From LMUY01 sp964242215 (GTDB lineage Bacteria > Pseudomonadota > Alphaproteobacteria > Acetobacterales > Acetobacteraceae): 48,318 nucleotides of DNA. Location: positions 1 through 48,318 of the forward strand of contig CAXTCJ010000030.1 in NCBI GenBank assembly GCA_964242215.1. Direction: 5' to 3'. Below are positions 7,896 to 15,845 of the stretch, piece after piece (within the stretch, counting starts at the first letter, position 1; every line of letters starts with the position of its first letter). Both the position numbers and the translations under genes were made by a program. The notes beneath the pieces were generated by a model that was not told the origin of the DNA, did not search any database, and saw nothing but the letters and a program-made list of their open reading frames with translations.

Positions 7896-8621
7896 TTGTA
7901 TGCAAAGGCGATCCGGGCCGTTTTCCTGGCGGGATTGGTGGCCACAGCGGGATGTGCCCATGTCGTGGGCCACGATTTCACCCGGCCGGAGCAAATGGGC
8001 GTGGTGCTGGGACAAACCACAGAAGCAGATATCCTAAGCCGTTACGGCGCGCCCTCATCACGCGCCAGTTCCGCGCATAGCGCGACCTTGTCTCCAGGGA
8101 GGCCACCAAGCCCGTTCGATGTTGCGCAGGTGCCCGGCGTGTTCACCTTCTTGCGCTACAACTACGTGCTCAATCAGCCGCCTATTGCAGGTGGCGATAT
8201 GAACCAAAAAGGGGCGACATTCACCTTCTGGAACGGTGTGCTGGTCGGGCAGGATTTTACCAGCAGTTTCGCAGCGGATAACTCCAACTTCGATGAAGAC
8301 ACCGCGCAAGTTATTCTAGCACCACGCCAGATGACGCGAGACGCGGTGATCGCCCAGTTCGGCAATCCAGGTGGAAGGTTCATCTATCCGATGACGCCGA
8401 CGCCGGGCATGGAACGTCTGCATTACAGCTACCAGAAGTTCGATACGACCTCGCACCAGCGTCGGATCAAGGCATTGGACGTCGTGTTCAATGCCTCCGG
8501 CCAAATGCTAGATTATCGCGCAGCCAGCGTGACGAACCCGTTTGCCCCGGTCGTTCCAGCTGCGAGCGGTGGCGGCTTATTGTTCCTGCCCATGGCGCAT
8601 GCTGGCGGGGGTCGCCACTAA
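7896..8621 (+). CDS. BamE/SmpA-like lipoprotein with two OmlA-type repeats
   Basis: 241 residues from a TTG at 7896; no ATG or GTG is available before the mature domain, and the sequence right after the TTG is a lipoprotein signal (KAIRAVFLAGLVATAGC, lipobox LVATAGC). The mature part holds two copies of a SmpA/OmlA-like pattern: MGVVLGQTTEADILSRYGAP near residue 35 and a second, RQMTRDAVIAQFGNPGG, near residue 145. Between them lies a longer strand-rich stretch. BamE itself has one such unit and helps assemble outer-membrane proteins; this protein is larger, so only an outer-membrane-associated lipoprotein is claimed. It stands alone, convergent with epmA. Confidence 0.75.
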   Translation: MYAKAIRAVFLAGLVATAGCAHVVGHDFTRPEQMGVVLGQTTEADILSRYGAPSSRASSAHSATLSPGRPPSPFDVAQVPGVFTFLRYNYVLNQPPIAGGDMNQKGATFTFWNGVLVGQDFTSSFAADNSNFDEDTAQVILAPRQMTRDAVIAQFGNPGGRFIYPMTPTPGMERLHYSYQKFDTTSHQRRIKALDVVFNASGQMLDYRAASVTNPFAPVVPAASGGGLLFLPMAHAGGGRH

Positions 8622-8796
8622 CGCCGGCGCCTGCAAGCCGCGCGTTTATTGGCCAATTGCAGTCGGCGTAGCGTGCGATGCACTTTGGCAATGGACTACC
8701 TCAGGGAGACGGACCGCTCGCCTGCTAATAAGACGAGACGGCCGCCGGCCAACATCCACAGTCGACCTGCGGCACGGGTGTCAGCGTCTAGTCCAC

Positions 8797-9801
8797 TCAC
8801 ACCCACAGCACCTGCCCGATCCGGTCCGCTCCGCTGGCCACCATCGCCAGCCGGTCGAAGCCGAGCGCAATCCCGCTGCCCTCGGGCATATTGTGGTCCA
8901 GGGCCGCCAGGAACGCCTCGTCGGTGCCCCAGCCTGGCCCATACAATGCCTCCCGACGTGCGCGGTCCGCGGCGAAGCGGGCGCGCTGTTCGGCCGGATC
9001 CGTGAGTTCCTCGAAGGCATTGGCGAGTTCCATCCCGCAGACGAAGAGTTCGAAGCGCAAGGCCCCGCGGGCGTCGGCCGGGTCGCGTCGGGCGAGGGCG
9101 GCCTGGGCGGCGGGCCAGTGGGTCAGGAACGTGGGGTGGTCGCGGCCGAGATGCGGCTCCACCCGTTCCAGCAGTAGGCGGAAGAACAGGTCCTCCCAGG
9201 TCTCCGCCTCTCGCAGCCGCGCGCCGGCCTGTGCGGCGAGGGCAGGGGCGTCGCCCGCTGTGCCCAGGACGTCGGCGCCAACCCAGCGGGCGAAGGCTTC
9301 AGTCATGGTGAGACGCTCAAACCGGTGCAGCGACGTGGTGACGCCGCGGCACGTCAAGGTGGCGGGGAGCACGGCGCACAGCAATGCCTCCGTCTCGTCC
9401 ATCAGTTCCGCCAACGAAGCGCCGGGACGATACCATTCCAACATGGTGAACTCGGGTGCGTGGGTGTCGCTGCCTTCCTCGTTGCGCCACACCCGCGCGA
9501 GCTGCCAGATCGGCCCGGCGCCCGCCACCAGCAGCTTTTTCATCGCGAACTCGGGGCTGGTGTGCAGCCAAAGCGGCGTGCGGACGCCATACGGGTCCAC
9601 CCGCTCGGTGCGGAAGGCGCGCAGGTGCACCTCCTCGCCGGGCACGGGGACGGCGTAGGGGGTTTCGACCTCGGTGTAGCCGCGCGCGTCGAAGAATCCG
9701 CGCGTGGCACGCGTCAGCTCGCCCCGGCGGCGCAGGAAGGGCAGGCGGGCGGCGAACTGGTCGGGGTGCCAGCTCGCGCGCTGTTCGGTTGGTTGCGACA
9801 T
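8797..9801 (-). CDS. epmA: EF-P--(R)-beta-lysine ligase EpmA
   Basis: 334 residues from the ATG at 9801, which has GGAG seven bases upstream. EpmA (PoxA/GenX/YjeA) is a truncated class II lysyl-tRNA synthetase that attaches (R)-beta-lysine to elongation factor P. It has no anticodon-binding domain and starts directly in the catalytic core: FFDARGYTEVETP (motif 1), LHTSPEFAMKKLLVAG, ARVWRNEEGSDTHAPEFTMLEWY (motif 2) and GSGIALGFDRLAM (motif 3). The gene is head-to-head with epmB, 28 bases between start codons, and efp follows epmB, so the whole modification module is here. No EpmC hydroxylase gene is in the window. Confidence 0.95.
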   Translation of the reverse strand: MSQPTEQRASWHPDQFAARLPFLRRRGELTRATRGFFDARGYTEVETPYAVPVPGEEVHLRAFRTERVDPYGVRTPLWLHTSPEFAMKKLLVAGAGPIWQLARVWRNEEGSDTHAPEFTMLEWYRPGASLAELMDETEALLCAVLPATLTCRGVTTSLHRFERLTMTEAFARWVGADVLGTAGDAPALAAQAGARLREAETWEDLFFRLLLERVEPHLGRDHPTFLTHWPAAQAALARRDPADARGALRFELFVCGMELANAFEELTDPAEQRARFAADRARREALYGPGWGTDEAFLAALDHNMPEGSGIALGFDRLAMVASGADRIGQVLWV

Positions 9802-9829
9802 ATCGGCTCCGGGACTACACGGCGGTACC

Positions 9830-10873
9830 ATGCCGGATGGCTCCTTCCCCCCACAAACACTGCGTGACACGGCCGCCCTCGTAGCCGCTGGCTTCGTGCC
9901 AGAAGCCGATGCGCCAGGGCTGGACCAGGTCGCCGAACGCTACGCCGTCGCCATCCCGCCCGCACTGGCAGCCCTCATCACCCATCCGGACGACCCGATA
10001 GGCCGCCAGTTCATCCCCCACCGGGACGAACTGCACACCGCGCCCTACGAACGCGCCGACCCGATCGGCGACGACGCGCTGTCCCCCGTGCCCGGCATCG
10101 TGCACCGCTACGCCGACCGCGCGCTGCTGAAGCCGCTGCTGGTCTGCCCGGTATATTGCCGCTTCTGCTTTCGCCGCGAGCATGTCGGCCCCGATGGCGG
10201 CCTGCTGACCGAGGCGCAACTCTCCACCGCCCTGCAATGGCTGCACGACCATCCGGCCATCACCGAAGTGATCCTGACCGGTGGCGACCCGCTGCTGCTG
10301 TCGCCGCGCCGCCTGCGCGCCATCCTGGAGGCGCTGGAGGCGATCCCGCACGTCCAGACGCTGCGCATCCACAGCCGCGTGCCGGTCGCCGACCCGGCGC
10401 GGCTGGCCGCCCTTGCGCCGATGCTGGAGACCGAAAAGCCGCTATGGCTCGTGGTTCACGCCAACCATGCTAGCGAATTCACCCCCGCCGCCGTGGCTGC
10501 CCTGCGCGAAGTCGGCCGCCGTGGCGTGCCGTTGCTGGGCCAATCCGTCCTACTGCGCGGCGTGAACGACACCGAGGCGGCGCTGGAGGCGTTGTTCCGC
10601 GCCATGCTCGCCGCCCGCATCAAGCCGTATTACCTGCACCAGTTGGACCCGGCGCCCGGTACCGCCCGTTTCCACGTGCCGATCGCGGAGGGTCGCGCGC
10701 TGCTGGCCGGGCTGCGCGGCCGGGTGACCGGGTTAGCGTGGCCGACCTACGTGCTGGACATCCCCGGCGGCCATGGCAAGGTGCCGATCGGGCCCGATTA
10801 CCTCGAAGGCGCCAACGTCCGTGACCCGGATGGGTGGAGCCACGCGCTTGCCGCACCGGCCTCCACAAGGTAG
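9830..10873 (+). CDS. epmB: EF-P lysine 2,3-aminomutase EpmB
   Basis: 347 residues. EpmB is a radical-SAM, PLP-dependent enzyme converting (S)-alpha-lysine to (R)-beta-lysine for EpmA. The iron-sulfur motif CxxxCxxC is at Cys106, Cys110 and Cys113 (CPVYCRFCFRRE), the SAM-binding ILTGGDPLLL follows, and LRIHSRVPV, KPYYLHQLD and the PLP-site-like VLDIPGGHGKVPIGP match lysine 2,3-aminomutases. Length agrees with EpmB (about 340) rather than the longer catabolic KamA. The ATG at 9830 is preceded by no strong ribosome site, and its 5' region overlaps the epmA control region. Efp starts 42 bases after the stop. Confidence 0.94.
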   Translation: MPDGSFPPQTLRDTAALVAAGFVPEADAPGLDQVAERYAVAIPPALAALITHPDDPIGRQFIPHRDELHTAPYERADPIGDDALSPVPGIVHRYADRALLKPLLVCPVYCRFCFRREHVGPDGGLLTEAQLSTALQWLHDHPAITEVILTGGDPLLLSPRRLRAILEALEAIPHVQTLRIHSRVPVADPARLAALAPMLETEKPLWLVVHANHASEFTPAAVAALREVGRRGVPLLGQSVLLRGVNDTEAALEALFRAMLAARIKPYYLHQLDPAPGTARFHVPIAEGRALLAGLRGRVTGLAWPTYVLDIPGGHGKVPIGPDYLEGANVRDPDGWSHALAAPASTR

Positions 10874-10915
10874 ACGTCCGCCCTTCCTTATATTCGCAAG
10901 AGTTTCGATCGCATC

Positions 10916-11482
10916 ATGAAGCAGCAGGCCAACCTGATCCGCGCCGGCCAGGTGATCGAGCACGAAGGCAACCGCTGGACCGTGCTGAAGCAGCAGATCA
11001 TCACTCCGGGTAAAGGCGGCGCCTTCATCCAGGTCGAGATGCGCAACCTGAAGACGGGCAACAAGACCAACGAGCGCTGGCGCACCGCCGACACTGTCGA
11101 GCGCCTGATGACGGACACCAAGGACTACACCTACTCCTACACGGACGGCGACAACCTGGTGCTGATGGAGCCGGTGACCTTCGAGCAGGTGATGATTCCG
11201 GCCGAGATCCTGGGCGACCAGGTGGCCTTCCTGCAGGACAACATGGAAGTCGAAGTTGACACGGTCGAGGGCGACCCGGTCGGCATCCACCTGCCCGCAA
11301 CCGTGATCCTGACCGTCGAAGAAGCCGACCCGGTGGTGAAGGGCCAGACCGCCGCCAGCTCCTACAAGCCGGCCAAGCTGTCCAACGGCGTCAAGACGCT
11401 GGTGCCGCCGTTCGTCGAGACGGGGGAGCGCATCGTGGTCAAGACCGAGGACGGCAGCTACGTGGAGCGCGCGAAGGGCTGA
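10916..11482 (+). CDS. efp: Elongation factor P
   Basis: 188 residues, standard length. EF-P binds ribosomes stalled on polyproline and stimulates peptide-bond formation. The modification loop reads TPGKGGAF with Lys33 at the position that EpmA modifies, in agreement with epmA/epmB next door. The three beta-barrel (KOW and OB) domains follow, ending in GERIVVKTEDGSYVERAKG. The stop codon shares its last base with the ATG of the suhB-like gene (TGATG), so those two are coupled. Candidate client in the same operon: the proline-rich OmpA-like protein two genes downstream, with PPPPPP. Confidence 0.97.
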   Translation: MKQQANLIRAGQVIEHEGNRWTVLKQQIITPGKGGAFIQVEMRNLKTGNKTNERWRTADTVERLMTDTKDYTYSYTDGDNLVLMEPVTFEQVMIPAEILGDQVAFLQDNMEVEVDTVEGDPVGIHLPATVILTVEEADPVVKGQTAASSYKPAKLSNGVKTLVPPFVETGERIVVKTEDGSYVERAKG

Positions 11483-12324
11483 TGGCCCTCCAACTCTCCC
11501 CGCACATGACGGTGATGCAGAACGCCGTGCAGAAGGCGTCCCGCCGTCTCGTGCGCGACTTCGCAGAAGTGGAGCAGTTGCAGGTCAGCGTCAAAGGCCC
11601 GGGCGACTTCGTCAGCCAGGCCGATCTGCGCTCAGAGCAGACTATCCGCACCGAACTGGAAAAGGCCCGGCCCGGCTACGCCTTCCTGATGGAGGAGGGC
11701 GGCGCCATTGGTAGCCCCAACTGGTCGTGGCGCTGGATCATCGACCCTCTGGACGGCACCACCAACTACCTCCACGGCGTGCCGCATTGGTGCATCAGCG
11801 TGGCGCTGGAACGCCGCCACGACAGCGGGGCCAGCGAGATCGTCGCCGGGTGCATCTACAATCCCGTCAACGACGAGATGTTCTGGGCCGAAAAGGGCGT
11901 TGGCGCCTTCCTCAACGAACGCCGTCTCCGCGTCTCCGCCCGGCGCGAGCTGAAGGATGCGCTGTTCGCCACCGGCATTCCGTTCGCCTCCGTGCCCGCC
12001 GGCCGACGGCTCGCATTCGCCCGCACGCTTGCGACGCTGATGCCGGTCGTGGCGGGCATCCGCCGGTTCGGTGCGGCGGCGCTGGACCTCGCCTGGGTCG
12101 CAGCCGGGCGCTACGACGGCTACTGGGAACTTGGCCCCAAGCCGTGGGACGTGGCCGCCGGATCGCTGATCGTGCGGGAAGCCGGCGGCTACTGCACCGA
12201 CACGGCAGGTGGCGAGTTGGTGATGGACGTGTCCGGAATCGACCTCGTGGCCGCCAACCCGAACCTGCATCCCCGGCTGTTGGAGGTGGTGGCCGAAGGA
12301 GTGGCTGCCTCCCGTGCGGCCTAA
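11482..12324 (+). CDS. suhB: Inositol monophosphatase-family protein (SuhB-like)
   Basis: 280 residues. Li-sensitive Mg-dependent phosphatase fold: DFVSQADLRSE (first metal-site region), FLMEEGG, WIIDPLDGTTNYLHGVPHW (the central metal-binding signature) and PWDVAAGSLIVREAGG (second signature) are intact. Likely reaction is dephosphorylation of myo-inositol 1-phosphate or a similar sugar phosphate; SuhB in E. coli also acts in rRNA transcription antitermination, which cannot be judged here. Start is coupled to the efp stop. The name suhB is given by family resemblance. Confidence 0.88.
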   Translation: MALQLSPHMTVMQNAVQKASRRLVRDFAEVEQLQVSVKGPGDFVSQADLRSEQTIRTELEKARPGYAFLMEEGGAIGSPNWSWRWIIDPLDGTTNYLHGVPHWCISVALERRHDSGASEIVAGCIYNPVNDEMFWAEKGVGAFLNERRLRVSARRELKDALFATGIPFASVPAGRRLAFARTLATLMPVVAGIRRFGAAALDLAWVAAGRYDGYWELGPKPWDVAAGSLIVREAGGYCTDTAGGELVMDVSGIDLVAANPNLHPRLLEVVAEGVAASRAA

Positions 12325-12340
12325 AACGGAGGACGCGGGC

Positions 12341-13132
12341 ATGGTCGCGTCACCTCCCGCCGGTTATGCTGGGCGTGTGACTCGATCAGCCCTACTCGTT
12401 GCTCTCTTTGTGCCCGTCGCTGCGCTGGCTCAGGTCAGTGTCAATCAGGGGGCACTGGACCAGCTAAAGCCGTCCGCTCCCGCGGTATCCGCGCCGGCCA
12501 AGACGGAGCATGCCCGCCCCTCGACGCGTCACCCAGCTACGGCGCACCAGGCCCCGCATCCGACCCGATCCACCCGGTCGGAGCAGGCATCGACCCCGGC
12601 GACGAAGCCGAAACCCGCCTCGAAGCCGCGCCCCGTCACCGTGGCGCCCGCCCCGCCACCGGCCGCTGTGCTGCCGCCCGTGGTGGAAGTGCCGCACGTC
12701 GCGCCGCCGCCGCCGCCGCCGGTTCCGATTTTGCCGGACGCGCAGGGCGACGCGACCCCCGTTCCGGGTGGCGTGCGGATTACCTTCGGCGCGAGCAAGG
12801 CTGATCTCAACCCCGCCACCAACGACGCCCTCCGCAAGATAGCCGGCGAGGTGAAGGCGGACCCGGCGATCGACCTGAACGTGCTCGCCTACGCGGCGGG
12901 CAATGCCGATGACCCGTCGACCCCACGGCGGTTATCCCTGTCCCGCGCGCTCGCCGCGCGCGCGGTGCTGATCAGCGAGGGCATCGTCTCCACCCGCATC
13001 TACGTCCGTGCGCTCGGCGCCACCGCCTCGGACGGGCCGCCCGATCGCGTGGACATCATCCGCGCCGGCACGCCGGTGCAGGCCCCGCCGACAGCGTCCC
13101 CCGCTTCCCTTACCCCCGCCTCCAAGCCATGA
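12341..13132 (+). CDS. Proline-rich exported protein with OmpA-like C-terminal domain
   Basis: 263 residues. The ATG at 12341 has a good GGAGG eight bases upstream (12328-12333); a GTG at 12377 is the alternative. Residues 1-31 form a Sec signal peptide ending VAALAQ. Residues about 45-135 are a low-complexity Pro/Ala/Lys/Arg linker with a run of six prolines, suited to crossing the peptidoglycan layer or periplasm. Residues about 145-245 resemble an OmpA/Pal peptidoglycan-binding domain: RITFGASKADLNPATNDAL, then DLNVLAYAAGNADDPSTPRRLSLSRALAARAVLI, and IYVRALGA. The usual N-x-x-L-S-x-x-R-A motif is modified to RRLSLSRALAAR. It precedes the MotA/MotB-like pair on the same strand and may be its cell-wall or outer-membrane partner. 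Confidence 0.75.
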   Translation: MVASPPAGYAGRVTRSALLVALFVPVAALAQVSVNQGALDQLKPSAPAVSAPAKTEHARPSTRHPATAHQAPHPTRSTRSEQASTPATKPKPASKPRPVTVAPAPPPAAVLPPVVEVPHVAPPPPPPVPILPDAQGDATPVPGGVRITFGASKADLNPATNDALRKIAGEVKADPAIDLNVLAYAAGNADDPSTPRRLSLSRALAARAVLISEGIVSTRIYVRALGATASDGPPDRVDIIRAGTPVQAPPTASPASLTPASKP

Positions 13133-13177
13133 GACCCGTCGCCAAGTCATGACCCGCCCCCAAACTATGACCCGACC

Positions 13178-14320
13178 GTGACCCGGCCCGCCGTCTACCT
13201 CATCCGCATGCTGGTGTTCCTGCTGGCGGTGCTCGTGGTAGCGGCGATTCTGTCCCCGGCGTTGATCACCGCGTTCGAGACCAACCCCTTGCTGAATGCG
13301 CTGATCGCGCTCGTGCTGCTGATCGGGATCGGGTGGAATCTGCGGCAGGTCACGCGGCTGACCCCCGAAGTGCGCTGGGCCGAGACCTTCCAGCAGTCCC
13401 GGGCCCGTCTGGCCGGGCTGCCTTCGCCGGTGCTGCTGGCGCCGATGGCCTCCATGCTCGCCTCGCGCTCGTCTGGTAAGCCGGGCGGCAGTGAGCGCTT
13501 GACGCTGTCCGCCCCGGCGATGCGCTCGCTCCTGGACAGCCTGGCGAGCCGCTTGGACGAGAGCCGTGAGCTGTCCCGCTACATGACCGGGCTGCTGATC
13601 TTCCTAGGCCTGCTCGGCACGTTCTGGGGTCTGCTGCTAACGGTGGGTGCCGTAGCGGCGGTGATCAACGGCATGTCGGTCGGCTCGGGCGATATTAATG
13701 CTTTGTTCGATCAGCTGAAAAGCGGCCTGGCACGCCCGCTGCAGGGCATGGGAACGGCGTTCTCCTCCTCGATGTTCGGCTTGGCAGGTGCCTTGGTGCT
13801 CGGCTTCCTCGATCTGACGGCGGGGCAGGCGCAGAACCGCTTCTTCAACGAACTGGAGGAATGGCTCGCCGGGTTGACCCGCCTGTCCTCCGGCGTGCTG
13901 GGCGGTGAGGGCGATGCGTCGGTGCCGGTCTATGTCCAGGCCCTGCTGGAGCAGACGGCGGAGAACATGGAGAATCTGCAGCGCATCCTGGTGCGCGGCG
14001 AGGATGCCCGCGGGCAAGCGAACGACGCCATCGTGTCACTGTCGGACAAGATCGGCATGTTGTCCGAAACGATGCGCTCCAACCAGCAGCTGATGCTGCG
14101 AATTGCCGAGACCCAGTCCGCCCTCGGCCCGGCGCTGCAGCGGCTGGGCGAGCGCGGCGGGGATGATGCCGCCCGCAACCACCTCCGCAACATCGAGGCC
14201 GGGTTGGGGCGCCTGGTGGGCGAGCTGGAGCGTGGCCGGGCGCAGAGCACCTCCGAACTCCGCAACGACATCAGGGTGCTGACCCGCACCATTGCCGGCT
14301 TGGCTGGCCAGCCCCAATGA
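13178..14320 (+). CDS. MotA/TolQ/ExbB-like proton channel subunit with coiled-coil tail
   Basis: 380 residues from a GTG. Four membrane helices are visible: about 8-33, 37-60, 134-163 and 185-215. The last two (TGLLIFLGLLGTFWGLLLTVG and QGMGTAFSSSMFGLAGALVLGFLDL) carry the conserved Gly/Thr pattern of the MotA/TolQ/ExbB channel. Residues 250-380 are a soluble helical tail with coiled-coil character (ALLEQTAENMENLQRIL, LSDKIGMLSETMRSNQQLM, ending RVLTRTIAGLAG). It should assemble as a pentamer around the MotB-like protein encoded 10 bases downstream. Not a flagellar stator by context: flagellar genes lie 15 kb away, and the tail and partner differ. Annotated in relatives only generically. Confidence 0.8.
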   Translation: MTRPAVYLIRMLVFLLAVLVVAAILSPALITAFETNPLLNALIALVLLIGIGWNLRQVTRLTPEVRWAETFQQSRARLAGLPSPVLLAPMASMLASRSSGKPGGSERLTLSAPAMRSLLDSLASRLDESRELSRYMTGLLIFLGLLGTFWGLLLTVGAVAAVINGMSVGSGDINALFDQLKSGLARPLQGMGTAFSSSMFGLAGALVLGFLDLTAGQAQNRFFNELEEWLAGLTRLSSGVLGGEGDASVPVYVQALLEQTAENMENLQRILVRGEDARGQANDAIVSLSDKIGMLSETMRSNQQLMLRIAETQSALGPALQRLGERGGDDAARNHLRNIEAGLGRLVGELERGRAQSTSELRNDIRVLTRTIAGLAGQPQ

Positions 14321-14330
14321 GCCCGCGACC

Positions 14331-15731
14331 ATGAGCCTGCGTCGCCGGGGCGGCGGGGGGGAGGCGCTGAACCCCTGGCCCGGCTATGTGGACGCGCTGT
14401 CCACGCTGCTGATGGTCATCATCTTCGTGCTGCTGGTCTTCGTGTTGGCACAGGCGTTCCTCGGCGTGGCGTTGTCCGGCAAGGACCGGGCGCTCGACCG
14501 GCTGAACCGCCAGATGGCTGAGCTCACCGACATGTTGTCGCTCGAACGTGGTCATGGCGCCGAATTGCAGGCCGCCGTCGCCGGGTTGACGCACGATCTG
14601 GCATCCGCCTCTGGCGCGCGGGACCAGTTGAACGCGCAGGTCAGTACGCTGCAGCAGCAACTGACTGCCTCTGCCGCCCAGCGGGACGCGCTGCAGGCGG
14701 AGCGGACCCGGCTTGCGGCGCAACTCGCCGATTCGACCGCGCAGTCGCAATCCGCCGCCAGCCGCAACGAGCAACTGCAACGCCAACTGTCCGACGCCGC
14801 CGGGCGCACCGATGCCGCCGGGCAGCAGGCGGCCAGCACGGCGGCGCAACTAGCCGAGGCGCAGCGCCAGCTTGCCGCCGCCAAAACCCAACTGGACACG
14901 ACCGTGTCCGCCGACAAAGCCACCATCGAAGCGCGGTTGTCCGACCTGGCAAAGCTCGCCGATCAGGTTCGCGCCCTGACCGCGTTGCGCGACGACTTGG
15001 AGGCACAGGCCAAGACCGCCGCCGCCCGATCGATCACCGACGAGCAGGCCAAGGCTGCGTTGAACGCCCAATTGGCCGACGAGCAAAAGTTGTCGGACTC
15101 CGCCCGCGCACAGATCGCGCTGATGAACCACCAGATGGAGGAGTTGCGCGCCCAGGTGGCTCAAGTGTCGGCCGCACTGGACTTGTCCGAGCAGACCGAC
15201 AAGGCCAAGGACGTCCAGATCGCCAATCTCGGCTCCCGCCTGAACACGGCGCTCGCGTCGAAGGTGGAGGAGCTGCAGCGCTATCGTAGCGAGTTCTTCG
15301 GCCGCTTACGGGAGGTGCTGGCCAACCGGCCTGGCGTGCAGATCGTAGGCGACCGGTTCGTGTTCCAGTCCGAGGTGCTGTTCCCCGTCGGCAGCGCCGA
15401 CCTTACGCAAGCGGGCCAGGACCAGATCCGCACCCTCGCCGGCACGATCAAGCAGATCGCGGCCGAAATCCCGCCCGACTTGCCCTGGATCCTGCGCGTG
15501 GATGGCCACGCCGATCACCTGCCGATTCCCCGCGGCGGCCCGTTCGCTTCCAACTGGGAATTGTCGTCGCAGCGGGCGATCAACGTGGTGAAGCTGCTGA
15601 TCGGCGAGGGCGTGCCCGCCAGCCACCTGGCAGCGACAGGGTTTGCCGACTTCCAGCCGCTCGAAGCCGCGGACACGTCAGACGCCAACGCGAAGAACCG
15701 CCGCATCGAACTGCGCCTGACCGACCGCTAA
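14331..15731 (+). CDS. MotB-like stator/peptidoglycan-binding protein with long coiled coil
   Basis: 466 residues. The N-terminus is basic (MSLRRRGGGGE), then one membrane helix, YVDALSTLLMVIIFVLLVFVLAQ. Asp21 sits at the start of the helix exactly where MotB has its proton-carrying Asp32. Residues about 60-320 are heptad-like coiled coil rich in Ala, Gln, Leu and Asp. The C-terminal OmpA/MotB domain (about 330-466) shows FQSEVLFPVGSADLTQAG, LPWILRVDGHADHLPI, NWELSSQRAINVVKLLIGEGV and NRRIELRLTDR. This makes a stator-type rod anchored in peptidoglycan; together with the gene before it, it forms a predicted 5:2 ion-driven motor whose effector is unknown. The coiled coil, much longer than in flagellar MotB, would span most of the periplasm. 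Confidence 0.85.
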   Translation: MSLRRRGGGGEALNPWPGYVDALSTLLMVIIFVLLVFVLAQAFLGVALSGKDRALDRLNRQMAELTDMLSLERGHGAELQAAVAGLTHDLASASGARDQLNAQVSTLQQQLTASAAQRDALQAERTRLAAQLADSTAQSQSAASRNEQLQRQLSDAAGRTDAAGQQAASTAAQLAEAQRQLAAAKTQLDTTVSADKATIEARLSDLAKLADQVRALTALRDDLEAQAKTAAARSITDEQAKAALNAQLADEQKLSDSARAQIALMNHQMEELRAQVAQVSAALDLSEQTDKAKDVQIANLGSRLNTALASKVEELQRYRSEFFGRLREVLANRPGVQIVGDRFVFQSEVLFPVGSADLTQAGQDQIRTLAGTIKQIAAEIPPDLPWILRVDGHADHLPIPRGGPFASNWELSSQRAINVVKLLIGEGVPASHLAATGFADFQPLEAADTSDANAKNRRIELRLTDR

Positions 15732-15790
15732 CCGCGGCTCCGCAGACACCGGCCTCGCCCTGTTGCCTGCGACGTTGCCAGGCACTCGCC

Positions 15791-15841
15791 CGACGTCATA
15801 AGCCCCACCGCGTGGATACCAGGCTCAAGGCCTGGCATGAC
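15791..15841. repeat. Intergenic palindromic repeat, type B
   Basis: Contains the hairpin CCAGGC-TCAAG-GCCTGG (15819-15835) within a longer unit beginning CGACGTCATAAGCCCCACC and ending GCATGAC. Two related copies occur at 48132-48162 (opposite orientation) and 48174-48216, so this is a dispersed repeat and not a gene-specific terminator, although it could stop transcription from the MotB-like gene. Confidence 0.7.
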
Positions 15842-15845
15842 GGTG

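Noticed and set aside
8622..8796. Possible short gene between the lipoprotein and epmA
   Set aside because: No start with a ribosome site, no motif and convergent flanks; taken as plain spacer.
12341..15731. Complete Zorya defence system
   Set aside because: The MotA/MotB-like pair recalls ZorAB, but no ZorC, ZorD or ZorE gene lies within the window, and neighbours are housekeeping genes.
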